Shown here piece after piece: positions 8,845 to 17,705 of a stretch of 64,000 nucleotides of DNA. Position 1 is the stretch's first letter, and each line of letters opens with the position of its first letter. The stretch is from positions 1,483,739-1,547,738 of the forward strand of contig CBDATC010000002.1 in the NCBI GenBank assembly GCA_965199765.1, given 5' to 3'. The notes below the pieces were generated by a model. It had not been told where the DNA came from. It saw only the letters and a program-made list of their open reading frames with translations, and made no database searches. A program made the translations under genes and the position numbers. The DNA is from JAPOXR01 sp965199765. GTDB taxonomy: Bacteria > Pseudomonadota > Alphaproteobacteria > Rhodobacterales > Rhodobacteraceae.

Positions 8845-9288
8845 ATGTTCAAGTCCTTTCTTGATTTTCTGAATGACGCCTCGCCCGCACCGACCGCCGA
8901 GATCGATTCAAAACTCGCACTGGCGGTGCTGCTTGTCCGGGTAAGCCGCTCTGACAACGAATATCTAAACGCAGAAAAGCAGCTAAGCGATCATATTTTG
9001 GCGCGAAAATTTGGTTTGTCTGATGAAGACGCGCAAACTCTGCGGGTTGAAGCCGAATCTATTGAAGCACAGACAGGCGACAATGTCAGCTTCACAAAGG
9101 CATTGAAGAAGGCCGTCCCGATCAACGAGCGGATAGGGTTGATTGAGGCGCTGTGGGAAATTGTGCTCGTTGACCAACACCGCGATTATACTGAAGACGG
9201 ATACCTTCGGCTGGTTTGCCGTCTTCTTGGTGTCAACGACCGAGACAGCGCGCTGGCCCGTCAGAGGGTTGCCGCTCGGCAGCATTGA
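8845..9288 (+). CDS. TerB-like family protein
   Basis: 147 residues, all helical in character, with acidic clusters. The pattern AVLLVRVSRSDNEY (residues about 28-41) and the mirrored WEIVLVDQHRDYTEDGYLRLVCRLLGV (about 106-131) match TerB-family proteins, where two helix hairpins carry acidic metal-binding residues. Family members are cytoplasmic and their role is poorly known; the tellurite label is historical. Its TGA stop is embedded in a TTG start of the next gene (TTGA), indicating coupling. Confidence 0.8.
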   Translation: MFKSFLDFLNDASPAPTAEIDSKLALAVLLVRVSRSDNEYLNAEKQLSDHILARKFGLSDEDAQTLRVEAESIEAQTGDNVSFTKALKKAVPINERIGLIEALWEIVLVDQHRDYTEDGYLRLVCRLLGVNDRDSALARQRVAARQH

Positions 9289-10034
9289 TTGCAAGTCTGC
9301 CAATGTACGCGCGGCGGGAAACGCTCGGTGCGCATGATCGGTTTTGGCGATCGCTCCGCGATGAACTGCGGAGCTGCGGGATCAATGCTCCCAATAATCT
9401 CAGCTATCCCACAGACCTGCCGAAACATTGGCAAGACCCCGAACTCCTTCTTTCACAGACCTGCGGTCTGCCTTTCAAAACGTATCTTCGAGAACGGGTT
9501 CAACTGGTGGGGACGGCTGAATTGCGATTGCCTGCCTGCCCCGACGGGTTTTATTACAGCGTCTTCGTTGTCGATGGCGACGAGCAAAGGATTGGGCTCG
9601 AACAATTCGACAATGCAAGTTTTGCCTACAACTCAAAGGACTCGCAGTCTGGATGGGCTGCTGCCATCCGCGAAGCGCAAAACCGAGGCATAAAACTCAA
9701 GCCTGCCTTAGCAACCGGCAGCCATAGCGCCTCCTGCCGCGCGGTCGACCAAGGCCTTGCCGACATTGCGGCGATTGATGTGCAAAGCTGGTGGTTGATT
9801 CGCCGGTTTGATCAATGGGCCGCACGGCTTCGGGTTGTCGATGCGACACCACCCACTCCAGCCTTACCCTTCATCACCGCCTATCCAGCATTTGTTTCGC
9901 CGTTGCGCGACGCGATGCAAAAGATAATCGCCGGCATGGGCCAGAGTGAAAGGTCGGCGCTCGGTTTGCACGGTCTCTTGGATCTTTCCGAAAATGCCTA
10001 CTACTCTGTTGTTGCCCCCCAGGGTGATGTTTAG
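9285..10034 (+). CDS. PhnD-like phosphate/phosphonate-binding protein without signal peptide
   Basis: 249 residues in the periplasmic-binding fold of the PhnD group. Motifs include LIASLPMYARRET at the start, LLLSQTCGLP, FAYNSKDSQSGW and GLADIAAIDVQSW, which follow the PhnD-like layout (ligand-loop serines in SQSGW and the D-AAID hinge). I chose TTG 9285 because the conserved opening (I-A-x-L-P-M-Y) begins there; it overlaps the TerB stop. ATG 9303 is the alternative. No export signal is present, so despite the family name it may work in the cytoplasm. No permease or ATPase is adjacent. Confidence 0.8.
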   Translation: MIASLPMYARRETLGAHDRFWRSLRDELRSCGINAPNNLSYPTDLPKHWQDPELLLSQTCGLPFKTYLRERVQLVGTAELRLPACPDGFYYSVFVVDGDEQRIGLEQFDNASFAYNSKDSQSGWAAAIREAQNRGIKLKPALATGSHSASCRAVDQGLADIAAIDVQSWWLIRRFDQWAARLRVVDATPPTPALPFITAYPAFVSPLRDAMQKIIAGMGQSERSALGLHGLLDLSENAYYSVVAPQGDV

Positions 10035-10121
10035 CCGATTGAAGGGCAAGCCGGCATCTGCTGAATCAAGCATGCCGCCGCCGCTCAAAAACGTCTGCGG
10101 TCATCAAGAAAGGAATTTCAT

Positions 10122-10820
10122 ATGAAAATAGGCATACTGCAGGCCGGACTTGTCCGTGAACCGCTGCGGCAGCGGCACGGTCAATTTTCAAATATGTTCG
10201 AACGATTTCTTGGAGGCAGAGGATTTGAATTCGAAACTTGGAGCGTGGTTGAAGATGAGTTTCCACACGAACCGCGTGATGCAGATGGCTGGTTGGTTAC
10301 CGGTTCCCGTCATGCAGTTTATGAAGATCTCCCTTGGATTCGGCGCCTCGAGGAATTTCTGCGGCTATGCTATGCCGCTTCCGTGCCGATCGTAGGATTG
10401 TGTTTCGGTCACCAGGTGCTGGCTACCGCGCTGGGCGGCAAAGTCAAAAAAACGGCGGAAGGCTGGGGGATCGGACGCCACCGCTACGAAACCGCCAACG
10501 GACCCGTCCACTTGATTGCATGGCATCAGGACCAAGTTACCGAACCACCCGCAGACGCCAAGGTTTTCGGTTCTTCACCATTTTGTAAATTCGCGATGCT
10601 GGTCTATCGTGATCAAGCCTTATCGATGCAGCCGCATCCCGAATTCGAACATCCGTTTCTGCGTGACCTCATTGAAATGCCGGCTAATGGAATCGAACCT
10701 GAGCTGATTGAAAAAGCAAAAACGGACTTTGGCAAGTCTTTGGATTCAGAGCAAATTTCCGAAAAGATTTCCCGATTTTTCCTTGATTTCCGCAAGGCGG
10801 ATGTCGCTTCAGTTAGCTGA
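10122..10820 (+). CDS. Class I glutamine amidotransferase (GMP synthase-like)
   Basis: 232 residues, a stand-alone class I amidotransferase. The nucleophile elbow is GLCFGHQVLA (Cys near residue 98), and the catalytic His-Glu pair appears as SMQPHPEFEHPF near residue 170. GSRHAVYEDLPWI is the oxyanion-strand region seen in GMP synthase-like amidotransferases. It has no synthetase domain, so the amide acceptor is unknown; related enzymes hydrolyse gamma-glutamyl compounds or act with separate partners. AGAAAGGA lies upstream of ATG 10122. It runs convergent to the hydratase gene, with only 1 base between stops. Confidence 0.85.
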   Translation: MKIGILQAGLVREPLRQRHGQFSNMFERFLGGRGFEFETWSVVEDEFPHEPRDADGWLVTGSRHAVYEDLPWIRRLEEFLRLCYAASVPIVGLCFGHQVLATALGGKVKKTAEGWGIGRHRYETANGPVHLIAWHQDQVTEPPADAKVFGSSPFCKFAMLVYRDQALSMQPHPEFEHPFLRDLIEMPANGIEPELIEKAKTDFGKSLDSEQISEKISRFFLDFRKADVASVS

Positions 10821-10821
10821 C

Positions 10822-11628
10822 TCAGACAAAGTTTATGTGAAAATTGCCCATTGGTCCGAAATCCGCATCCAACACCGAACCTTTGCGAACCGGTAGATAC
10901 CGGGTGCACGAACCGGACAGAATGATGTCGCCTTTATCAATTTCCCCGTCCCGGCCATCGGTCTCGGCGAATCTGTTTGCCAGCCATGCCACGGCAGCAG
11001 CCGGATGCCCCATGACTTGTCCGGTTGTGCTATCCTCGCGCTCTCCGTCAACGTTAATGGAAACGGGGGAACAGGTAAGATCGAATTCTCTGGGACCGAA
11101 AGAATTTGGACTTAACATTATTCTGCCGCACTGCGCGTTATCGGCCACCATGTCCACATTCGTAGCGCGGTGCATTCCGATTCTGGAATCAACGATTTCA
11201 ATAGCTGGGCGGATGCATCTGGTCGCATCCAGAACATTGTCCAGGGTAACTCCGGGTCCACGCAGATTGGCTTGCATAACGAAAGCAATTTCCGGCTCGG
11301 CATATGGCTCGCATAGTTTGCCGGTGTCGACCGGTTTGTCATATTCCAGCTCGAAATCGGCGTACAGATAGCCAAACTCTGGACCGTCCAATCCCAGCAA
11401 TTTCTGAGTCGCAGCTGAAGTGAATGCGATCTTGAAGCCCGTCGGCATGCCAGAGTACCGCCCGAGCAGGTTCGCCATTCTGCGCCGCACTTCGACGGCT
11501 GCGGCGTAATCAATGCCGTGCGTTTCGCTTGGTGGGTCTATTCGCTTTCCAGCCTTGACGGCTTCGTGAATTTGTAACGTCACTTCGTCTAAGAATAGTT
11601 CTGAGAAAGCTCTTCGTTTCGTTTGCAT
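10822..11628 (-). CDS. 2-keto-4-pentenoate / 2-oxohepta-4-ene-1,7-dioate hydratase family
   Basis: 268 residues. These metal-dependent hydratases add water to 2-hydroxy-dienoates in meta-cleavage pathways of aromatic acids. Features are GFKIAFTS near residue 63, EPEIAFVMQ with metal-ligand Glu residues near 111, and IEIVDSRI near 139. The C-terminus VLDADFGPMGNFHINFV matches the family end (the F..LG.v.v.F strand). No other meta-cleavage genes are present in the window, so it may be an isolated or promiscuous member. It lies 18 bases downstream of phaR on the same strand. Confidence 0.82.
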   Translation of the reverse strand: MQTKRRAFSELFLDEVTLQIHEAVKAGKRIDPPSETHGIDYAAAVEVRRRMANLLGRYSGMPTGFKIAFTSAATQKLLGLDGPEFGYLYADFELEYDKPVDTGKLCEPYAEPEIAFVMQANLRGPGVTLDNVLDATRCIRPAIEIVDSRIGMHRATNVDMVADNAQCGRIMLSPNSFGPREFDLTCSPVSINVDGEREDSTTGQVMGHPAAAVAWLANRFAETDGRDGEIDKGDIILSGSCTRYLPVRKGSVLDADFGPMGNFHINFV

Positions 11629-11646
11629 CCGAAACCTCTCATACTC

Positions 11647-12195
11647 TCAGCTTGAAAGATTATCGACTTTTGCCTGCAAATTTGCAACCATTTCTTTGAG
11701 CTCATCAATTTCTGTCTCGGTCTCGGCGGACTCGGAATTCTTACATTTCTTTGGTTGATCTCCCATCCAACTACCCATGGATTTTGTAAAAAAAGCCCGC
11801 TGACGGCGCCCGATTTCTTCATAAGCCGACATCGGGTCAGGGAAAGTTCTCAAATTTTCCAGAAGCTGGGTTTGGCGATCTTTAATGATCTCGAATGCAG
11901 TATCGAGAAAACGCGGAACGAGGTCCTGTGTCTGTTTGTTATAGGCACGAACCACTTCCATGAGCACATTCAGTGGAAGAACCTGTTCGCCATTCGACTC
12001 GTGTTCAGTGATGATCTGCAGCAGATACTGGCGCGTGAGATCATCACCGGTCTTGAGATCAACGATCTTCACATCACGCCCTGCCCGAATGCAGTCTGAG
12101 ATTTCCTGTAAAGTGATGTAGTCGCTGGTCTCTGTGTTGTAGAGACGTCGACTCGTATAACGTTTGATCAACAGCGGTGTTTGCGCGTTATCCAT
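11647..12195 (-). CDS. phaR: Polyhydroxyalkanoate synthesis repressor PhaR
   Basis: 182 residues. PhaR is a DNA- and PHB-granule-binding repressor that controls phasin and PHA synthesis genes. The N-terminal domain is nearly diagnostic: IKRYTSRRLYNTETSDYITLQEI (PHB/PHA accumulation regulator DNA-binding domain), followed by DVKIVDLKTGDDLTRQYLLQII. The C-terminal third ends in a coiled coil (ELKEMVANLQAKVDNL). No phasin or PHA synthase is next to it here. It indicates carbon storage as polyhydroxyalkanoate. Confidence 0.93.
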   Translation of the reverse strand: MDNAQTPLLIKRYTSRRLYNTETSDYITLQEISDCIRAGRDVKIVDLKTGDDLTRQYLLQIITEHESNGEQVLPLNVLMEVVRAYNKQTQDLVPRFLDTAFEIIKDRQTQLLENLRTFPDPMSAYEEIGRRQRAFFTKSMGSWMGDQPKKCKNSESAETETEIDELKEMVANLQAKVDNLSS

Positions 12196-13539
12196 AGGGC
12201 ATCAACCATCGCAGCATTCCGAGCTCTTCCGCTCTTGTGCCGGCTATACAGTTTTCCAAGCGATTGTAAGTGCAAAGCATCAACACAATGCACAAAATTC
12301 GCGTGACGACAATCACATGTTCGATGACCTTATGCAAGCTATCTAATTTTGGTCTCCGCGGCTTTGTGAATTCAAACGAAAGTGTCTGATCCTGATGCTT
12401 GGACTTTCCGCAATTGAGACCGTATGCTTGGATTATCTGTGGAAATTTCTCTGGCGGATCCCACGACTTATCCTGGCTGACACAAAGCCAGAATTCCTCG
12501 CAGCAAATCGAAGTCATGCATTGATTGAGCAACGATCCAAATGCATTTTGATAACAATCGGAGGGCGAGGTATTCTTGAGGCGGCGAACCGACATATGTA
12601 TGATGCCCGAGTCGGCATTCGGACGGATATGGCCGCGCGGAGCTGAACCGCTAATCCACATCATGACAGTTGCTGGAAAGCCGCAGGTTCGAATCCGCCA
12701 TTCGACGGAATCCAGATGCCGGTATCGGCAGAAAACCTTTTGAGGTTTGATCGTCGGTTGGCGCACATCAAACGAGGTGCGTCATTCTACGGGTGTGCAA
12801 AGAAAGAAAAGCGAATGAACGGCAGCGGATTTGCTGCAGAGCCGATTAGGTGGGGCTCCTGCGACCGCCGCAAAAAAAAGGCGGACCTGATCAGGTTGCT
12901 CCAATGGCCTGAATTCCGCGCGACCGCGCGCATTGGAGGAAGAAAGGGGTTGGAAAGACCTCTTTTATCTTAAGGGCATGCGCGAAAAAAATCCAGCGGT
13001 TCAATGATCTATCTCGAGCTGCCGGAATGGAAACCCGCGCAAAACAACGAACAGCCAACGCAAAATTTTGTGCAATGCTGTGACAGACTCTTGCAGGCTT
13101 CAAAAGCGGCTGATCCGGTCAATCAGAAGATCCAGGAGACGCTCGGCTGTTACAGCTTCCCCGACAGCCATTGGCGCAAAGTCAGGACGAACATTCCGCT
13201 GGAACGGCTGATGAAGGAAATTCGAAGACGGAGCAGGGTCGCTGGGGCCTTTCCCGATGGGCAATCCTGTCTCTGCATGGCCGCAGTCAGGTTGAAACAC
13301 GTCGCCGGCACACAGTGGAGCACGCGAAAGCATATGAATATGGATCCGCTGCGCGAGATGAAACTTCAACCTAACGGAGCCGCCGTCGCATGATCGAAAA
13401 TGCGAAGGATTCTGGACACTGCCCATAACAATGCAATAGCAGAATCCCGGCGCCAAGAAACGCGTTTCAAAATGTTTTCAACCGTCTCAAGCGTTTATCC
13501 CTTCTGGACAAAAACCGCCTTTCTCACTACACAAAAAAC
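12196..13539. other. 1.3 kb intergenic region with IS256 debris
   Basis: From 12196 to about 13000 I see no credible gene on either strand; long frames there lack coding character. A short frame near 12865-12970 (KKKADLIRLLQWPEFRAT) faintly recalls DUF3489-type sequences but is too short to call. From 13004 an IS256 transposase C-terminus and its terminal repeat are recognisable. The tract 13424-13539 is the upstream region of a small basic protein gene. Confidence 0.6.
13004..13423 (+). mobile_element. IS256-family remnant: transposase C-terminus and right end
   Basis: One frame to 13393 gives FPDSHWRKVRTNIPLERL followed by MKEIRRRSRVAGAFPDG and WSTRKHMNMD, the C-terminal third of an IS256-type (MULE-related) transposase, whose consensus there is HW..I..TN.LERLN.EIKRRT.VVGIFP. 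The DDE core is missing. The bases 13394-13423 (atcgaaaatgcgaaggattc, then tggacactgcc) form the element's right terminal repeat; a copy with 3 differences is at 35019-35049. The left part of the element is deleted. Inactive. Confidence 0.8.
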
Positions 13540-13701
13540 ATGGCAGACAAATCTAGAGCAGCGGTAAAATCCAAGAAGCAACACCGTTCCGACAGAGAAT
13601 CGGGAGCGCGACTGAAGCGAGCGCTCAAAGCCAATATACAGCGCAGAAAGCAACAGCTTCGCCAGCGTCAGAAGTCTAAGATCACAAACGAGGCCGGGTA
13701 A
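13540..13701 (+). CDS. Small highly basic protein upstream of murA
   Basis: 53 residues from ATG 13540, ending in TAA (13699-13701) immediately before the murA ATG. It begins MADKSRAAVKSKKQHRSDRE and continues ALKANIQRRKQQLRQRQKS: about 40 percent Lys, Arg and Gln, with no hydrophobic core. This suggests a nucleic-acid or ribosome-associated peptide, or a disordered protein. Zero spacing to murA suggests co-translation. I have an impression of similar short basic proteins beside murA in alphaproteobacteria but cannot name a family. Confidence 0.65.
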   Translation: MADKSRAAVKSKKQHRSDRESGARLKRALKANIQRRKQQLRQRQKSKITNEAG

Positions 13702-14967
13702 ATGGATTCAATTGAGATCATAGGCGGCAAGCCGCTGCACGGCACGATTTCCGTCGCCGGAGCCAAAAATGCATGTCTTGCGCTCATGCCTGCGGCATTG
13801 CTTTCCGAACACCCCCTGACACTCACCAACACACCGCGGTTGTCCGACATCGTGACAATGACCCGGCTCCTTGAATCTTTGGGTGTCGAGATTCGTTCGC
13901 TGCAGGACGGCAAAGCTCTGACCATGAGTGCGCATCGTTTGACCCGGAGCAGAGCAGATTACGACATTGTCAGAAAAATGAGGGCTTCGATACTGGTTCT
14001 CGGCCCTTTGCTTGCCCGCTTAGGACGCGCTTCGGTTTCATTTCCCGGCGGATGCGCGATCGGTGCCCGACCGGTCAATCTACATCTCGAAGCGCTAGCC
14101 AAGCTAGGTGCTGAAATTGAATTGCAGGATGGCTATGTCCATGCCGCCGCAAAACCGGAACTCCGCGGCGCGGTCATAGAATTTCCACAAATTTCCGTTG
14201 GCGCGACGGAGAACACTTTGCTCGCCTCTACAATGGCCAAAGGAACAACAGAAATCCGAAACGCCGCCCGTGAACCTGAAATTGTTGACCTGGCCAACTG
14301 CCTGCGAAGCATGGGCGCTGAAATTGAAGGAGATGGGACGTCTGTAATCACAGTCGAAGGCGTGTCCTCGCTTACAGGCTGCACACACAAAATCATACCG
14401 GACCGAATAGAGTTCGGCACATATATGCTGGCCGGCGCCATCACCGGCGGCGACCTGACAATCGTCGATGCGCAGCTGAAATTCGTCAACGCATTTGCGG
14501 AAAAGCTTGAAGAGGCTGGCGTCATGATCCGCGAGACACGATCGGGGATACGCATAAAGCATGAAAACGGACGACTGCGTCCGGCACATGTCGCCACCGC
14601 TCCTTATCCGGGTTTTCCAACTGATCTGCAGGCGCAGATGATGGCGGCGATGACGATCGCAGACGGAACGAGTCAACTGGAAGAAAGCGTTTTTGAAAAC
14701 CGCTTCATGCACGCTCCTGAACTGATGCGGATGGGTGCTGACATCGAAATCGCCGGAGGAACAGCGATTGTGAACGGCGTGAAAGCGCTGCGCGGCGCTC
14801 CGGTCATGGCAACAGACCTGCGGGCCTCGGTATCGCTGGTATTGGCAGGATTGGCCGCTGAAGGGCAAACAACAGTGAGTCGTGTCTACCATCTTGACCG
14901 CGGGTATGAGAGAGTTGAAGAAAAGCTTTCAGCCTGCGGTGCTGATATTCGACGGATTAAGCAATGA
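13702..14967 (+). CDS. murA: UDP-N-acetylglucosamine 1-carboxyvinyltransferase
   Basis: 421 residues, full length. It transfers enolpyruvate from PEP to UDP-GlcNAc, the first committed step of peptidoglycan synthesis. The fold is two inside-out alpha/beta barrels. Motifs: GAKNACLALMPAALL near residue 20 (Lys for UDP-GlcNAc), RMRASILVLGPLLAR-like KMRASILVLGP, and GGCAIGARPVNLHLEAL with the PEP-reacting Cys near residue 116. That Cys is the target of fosfomycin; it is intact here, so no intrinsic resistance is expected. The stop overlaps DUF2948 (ATGA). Confidence 0.97.
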   Translation: MDSIEIIGGKPLHGTISVAGAKNACLALMPAALLSEHPLTLTNTPRLSDIVTMTRLLESLGVEIRSLQDGKALTMSAHRLTRSRADYDIVRKMRASILVLGPLLARLGRASVSFPGGCAIGARPVNLHLEALAKLGAEIELQDGYVHAAAKPELRGAVIEFPQISVGATENTLLASTMAKGTTEIRNAAREPEIVDLANCLRSMGAEIEGDGTSVITVEGVSSLTGCTHKIIPDRIEFGTYMLAGAITGGDLTIVDAQLKFVNAFAEKLEEAGVMIRETRSGIRIKHENGRLRPAHVATAPYPGFPTDLQAQMMAAMTIADGTSQLEESVFENRFMHAPELMRMGADIEIAGGTAIVNGVKALRGAPVMATDLRASVSLVLAGLAAEGQTTVSRVYHLDRGYERVEEKLSACGADIRRIKQ

Positions 14968-15443
14968 ATGACGCGCGTTATGAAGACGGCAGCAGCAGCC
15001 GATTGCGGCTGCGGGCAAAGGACGAGGCAGACCTCAAAGTCATCTCAACGTTGATTCAAGATGCAATCTTCACCAAAGGCGAAACCGCTTGGAACAGCGG
15101 CCAGCGAGATTACACGATGATTCTGAATCGGTTCCGCTGGGAATCCGGACTCGGAAACAACCCCGCGGATCAACCCCCCGAACGGGTGCGTTCGCTGTTG
15201 CGGATCGCGGATGTAATCTCAGTCAATGCACCCGAGCTCGGCAGCGAAGCTATTCCGCCGGCATGCGCACTCCTGCAAGTGGCATTTGACCCCGGTTTAG
15301 ATGGCACTGGCACGATGACGCTGGCTGTGTCGGGTGATTATGATGTTGTCATCGATGTTGAATGCGTTGAAGTTACGCTGACCGACATTTCGGATCCCTA
15401 TCCAGCCGCATCAGCCAATCCCCCCACCCATGACAGCGCATAA
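14964..15443 (+). CDS. DUF2948 family protein
   Basis: 159 residues. The opening LRLRAKDEADLKVISTLIQDA and the block YTMILNRFRWE (about residues 49-59) are typical of DUF2948, a family found next to murA and hisD in alphaproteobacteria. The C-terminus alternates beta strands (MTLAVSGDYDVVIDVECVEV). Function unknown. It overlaps murA by 4 bases and hisD by up to 14 bases, so the three are a tightly coupled transcription unit. Confidence 0.88.
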   Translation: MNDARYEDGSSSRLRLRAKDEADLKVISTLIQDAIFTKGETAWNSGQRDYTMILNRFRWESGLGNNPADQPPERVRSLLRIADVISVNAPELGSEAIPPACALLQVAFDPGLDGTGTMTLAVSGDYDVVIDVECVEVTLTDISDPYPAASANPPTHDSA

Positions 15444-16758
15444 CATGACAGCACTGCTGCGCACCTCTGATCCCGGATTTTCTGAACGATTTCGGCGGCT
15501 AATGGCTGATCGGACCGGCGCGAATGCCGAGATTGCGCGCCGCGCCAAAGCAATCATCGATGAAGTGCGCGAAAACGGCGATTCCGCTTTAGTGGAACTC
15601 ACTCGAAAGCTAGATCAAGTCCGCGTTACACCACAAACTTTCCGTATTAGCCGGAACGAAATCCAACAGTCAGCCGAGTCCGTGTCTGAATCCTGTCTTG
15701 ATGCTCTGAGACTTGCAGCCCGGCGGATTGAGCGGTTTCATGCGATGCAGCTGCCGAATGACCGCATGCAGCGTTCAGAAGATGGATCCCTTATCGGCTG
15801 GCGTTGGAATGCAATTGACACTGCGGGCATCTATGTGCCCGGCGGCACTGCCGCATACCCTTCTTCCGTGCTCATGAACGCTATTCCCGCGAAGGTCGCG
15901 GGCGTCAGAAGAATTGTTATGGTGGTTCCGACACCCAACGGAAACATTAATCCGCAGGTTTTGGCCGCCGCCCGAATCGCAGGTCTCGACGAAATCTACC
16001 GGATTGGCGGTGCGCAGGCTATCGCCGCGTTGGCTTACGGGACTGAAACAATCCCGCGCGTTGACACATTGGCAGGACCCGGAAATGCCTTCGTTGCCGC
16101 CGCCAAAAAGCTGGTCTTCGGAGATGTGGGCATTGACTCGGTTGCCGGCCCGTCCGAGGTGACAATCATTGCTGATCATTCTGTGGACCCATCATGGATC
16201 GCATCGGATCTACTGGCCCAGGCTGAACATGACTCGGATGCGCAGGCAATCCTGCTCACAGACAGCGAGGACATCGGCGCTGAAACCATAACTCAGATAG
16301 ACCGTCAATTGCCGGCGATGGACAGACAGGAAATCGCCTCCTCCAGCTGGCATCGATATGGAGCCGTGATTGTTACCCAAAATATTGACCAAGCGGTGAA
16401 ATTGGCCAATCAGATCGCTCCGGAACACCTGCAGTTGCTTCTGTCCGACGCTTCCGCGCATTTGGAAAACGTTCGCAACGCCGGTGCGGTTTTTGTCGGC
16501 AGATGGACCCCAGAGGCAATTGGAGACTACATTGCTGGCCCGAATCATGTATTGCCCACAATGGGAACCGCAAGATTTGCATCGGGTTTGTCTGTGCTGA
16601 ACTTCCTCAAACGAACAACCATACTCGAACTAAACCGCACAGAATTTGCCGAACTTGCCCGTCCTGCAGAGATTCTTGCAAAGTCAGAAGGACTCTTTGG
16701 ACACGCTAGATCACTGCAGAACCGACGCTCGGCGTTTGAGGTCCTTGGCGATGGCTGA
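15430..16758 (+). CDS. hisD: Histidinol dehydrogenase
   Basis: 442 residues from ATG 15430 (437 from the alternative ATG 15445). It oxidises L-histidinol to histidine in two NAD-dependent steps with zinc. Visible are YVPGGTAAYPSSVLMNAIPA, RIGGAQAIAALAYGT, VAGPSEVTIIAD, DLLAQAEHDSDAQ (zinc ligands Gln and His), the catalytic ANQIAPEHLQL (Glu-His) and GPNHVLPT. Start 15430 overlaps DUF2948; 15445 lies just after its stop. No other his genes are nearby, as is usual for this alphaproteobacterial locus. Confidence 0.95.
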   Translation: MTAHNMTALLRTSDPGFSERFRRLMADRTGANAEIARRAKAIIDEVRENGDSALVELTRKLDQVRVTPQTFRISRNEIQQSAESVSESCLDALRLAARRIERFHAMQLPNDRMQRSEDGSLIGWRWNAIDTAGIYVPGGTAAYPSSVLMNAIPAKVAGVRRIVMVVPTPNGNINPQVLAAARIAGLDEIYRIGGAQAIAALAYGTETIPRVDTLAGPGNAFVAAAKKLVFGDVGIDSVAGPSEVTIIADHSVDPSWIASDLLAQAEHDSDAQAILLTDSEDIGAETITQIDRQLPAMDRQEIASSSWHRYGAVIVTQNIDQAVKLANQIAPEHLQLLLSDASAHLENVRNAGAVFVGRWTPEAIGDYIAGPNHVLPTMGTARFASGLSVLNFLKRTTILELNRTEFAELARPAEILAKSEGLFGHARSLQNRRSAFEVLGDG

Positions 16759-17239
16759 GACAGACAGAATTTCATCAGTCGAGATCAAATTAGATGACGA
16801 ACGGCGGATTTCCGAGCAAGTGGACCGAGACCTGAAGATTGCAATCTTTGAACTCTGCCAACAGAATTCATTTGTCATCGTTCCACGCAAAGGCAGAACC
16901 CCTCCATCTGGCCCATATCGCTTGTATTTTTCGCTAGAAAACAATTACGCGGTGTTTGAAATACGATTTGAGGATGGCAGTCGGCCTATTCGCAGGCTTT
17001 TTTCGATGTCACGCTTGCGGCCCCACTTCAAAGATTATGCGAAAGTTTGTCAAAACTACTTTGATGCGGTGCACACCATGCCTGCTTCCGAACTTGAGCA
17101 ATTCGACATGTACCGCACGATCGTGCACAATGAGGGGGCCGACATTCTGCGTGAGCAACTCAAACACCATTTTGAGATGGACCAGCAGACAGCGCGGCAG
17201 TTGTTCACTCTTCTCTATGCCGCTGTAATGCCGCTCTAA
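16751..17239 (+). CDS. UPF0262 family protein
   Basis: 162 residues. It starts at ATG 16751 with MAETDRISSVEI, overlapping hisD by 8 bases. The segments VDRDLKIAIFELCQQNSF, PSGPYRLYFSLENNYAVFEI and MSRLRPHFKDY match UPF0262, a conserved alphaproteobacterial family of unknown function that regularly sits between hisD and a small phosphatase gene. No catalytic signature can be seen; the fold appears mixed alpha/beta. Confidence 0.9.
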   Translation: MAETDRISSVEIKLDDERRISEQVDRDLKIAIFELCQQNSFVIVPRKGRTPPSGPYRLYFSLENNYAVFEIRFEDGSRPIRRLFSMSRLRPHFKDYAKVCQNYFDAVHTMPASELEQFDMYRTIVHNEGADILREQLKHHFEMDQQTARQLFTLLYAAVMPL

Positions 17240-17243
17240 GCCA

Positions 17244-17705
17244 ATGTCGAAGAACCGGCTTCCATCGTCGGTATTGTTTTGCTGCGATCAAAACGCGGTG
17301 CGCTCTCCCATGGCAGAAGGCATCATGAAAAAATTGTACGGGCATCGCACCTATGTTCAATCAGCCGGTGTTCGCGGTGAAATGGACATTGACGGATACG
17401 CGGTCGCCGTATGCCAGGAAATCGGAGTTGAACTTTCGCAGCACCGGACACGCGCTATGCATGCCATGCGCGGACTTGAAGATGATCTAGCAAGTTTTGA
17501 ATTGATTGTTGCCCTATCACCAGCCGCGTTAAGCATGGCCAGCAAACATCAACGCTATTTTGCGCTTGAACTGATCTATTGGCATGTTCTCGACCCAACC
17601 GGAATGAGTGAGCGGAGAGAGGAGTGCCTAGACTACTTTCGCACGACCCGGGATCAGATCATGGACTTAATTGTCAATCATTTTGGCGATCCAAGTTCAT
17701 TGTAA
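17244..17705 (+). CDS. Low molecular weight phosphotyrosine phosphatase family protein
   Basis: 153 residues. The N-terminal P-loop CDQNAVRSPMAEG carries the Cys-x5-Arg-Ser signature of LMW phosphatases and related arsenate reductases, and the C-terminal part has WHVLDPTGMSE with the general-acid Asp-Pro. A cytoplasmic tyrosine phosphatase is the simplest call. It starts 4 bases after the UPF0262 stop. In related genomes infA and maf follow; here the next 430 bases are gene-free, so the block is interrupted. Confidence 0.85.
   Translation: MSKNRLPSSVLFCCDQNAVRSPMAEGIMKKLYGHRTYVQSAGVRGEMDIDGYAVAVCQEIGVELSQHRTRAMHAMRGLEDDLASFELIVALSPAALSMASKHQRYFALELIYWHVLDPTGMSERREECLDYFRTTRDQIMDLIVNHFGDPSSL

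Noticed and set aside
12600..12720. tRNA-like segment with GGTTCGAATCC
   Set aside because: The T-loop-like sequence is present, but the T stem has two mismatches and I could not build an acceptor or anticodon stem. A decayed tRNA is possible but not supportable.
12188..12766. Minus-strand open frame of 192 codons upstream of phaR
   Set aside because: No family resemblance, odd composition (many Cys, Trp, Pro runs) and no ribosome-binding site; treated as a chance frame.
14104..14892. 262-codon frame opposite murA
   Set aside because: Shadow of murA, which has an intact active-site motif and full length.
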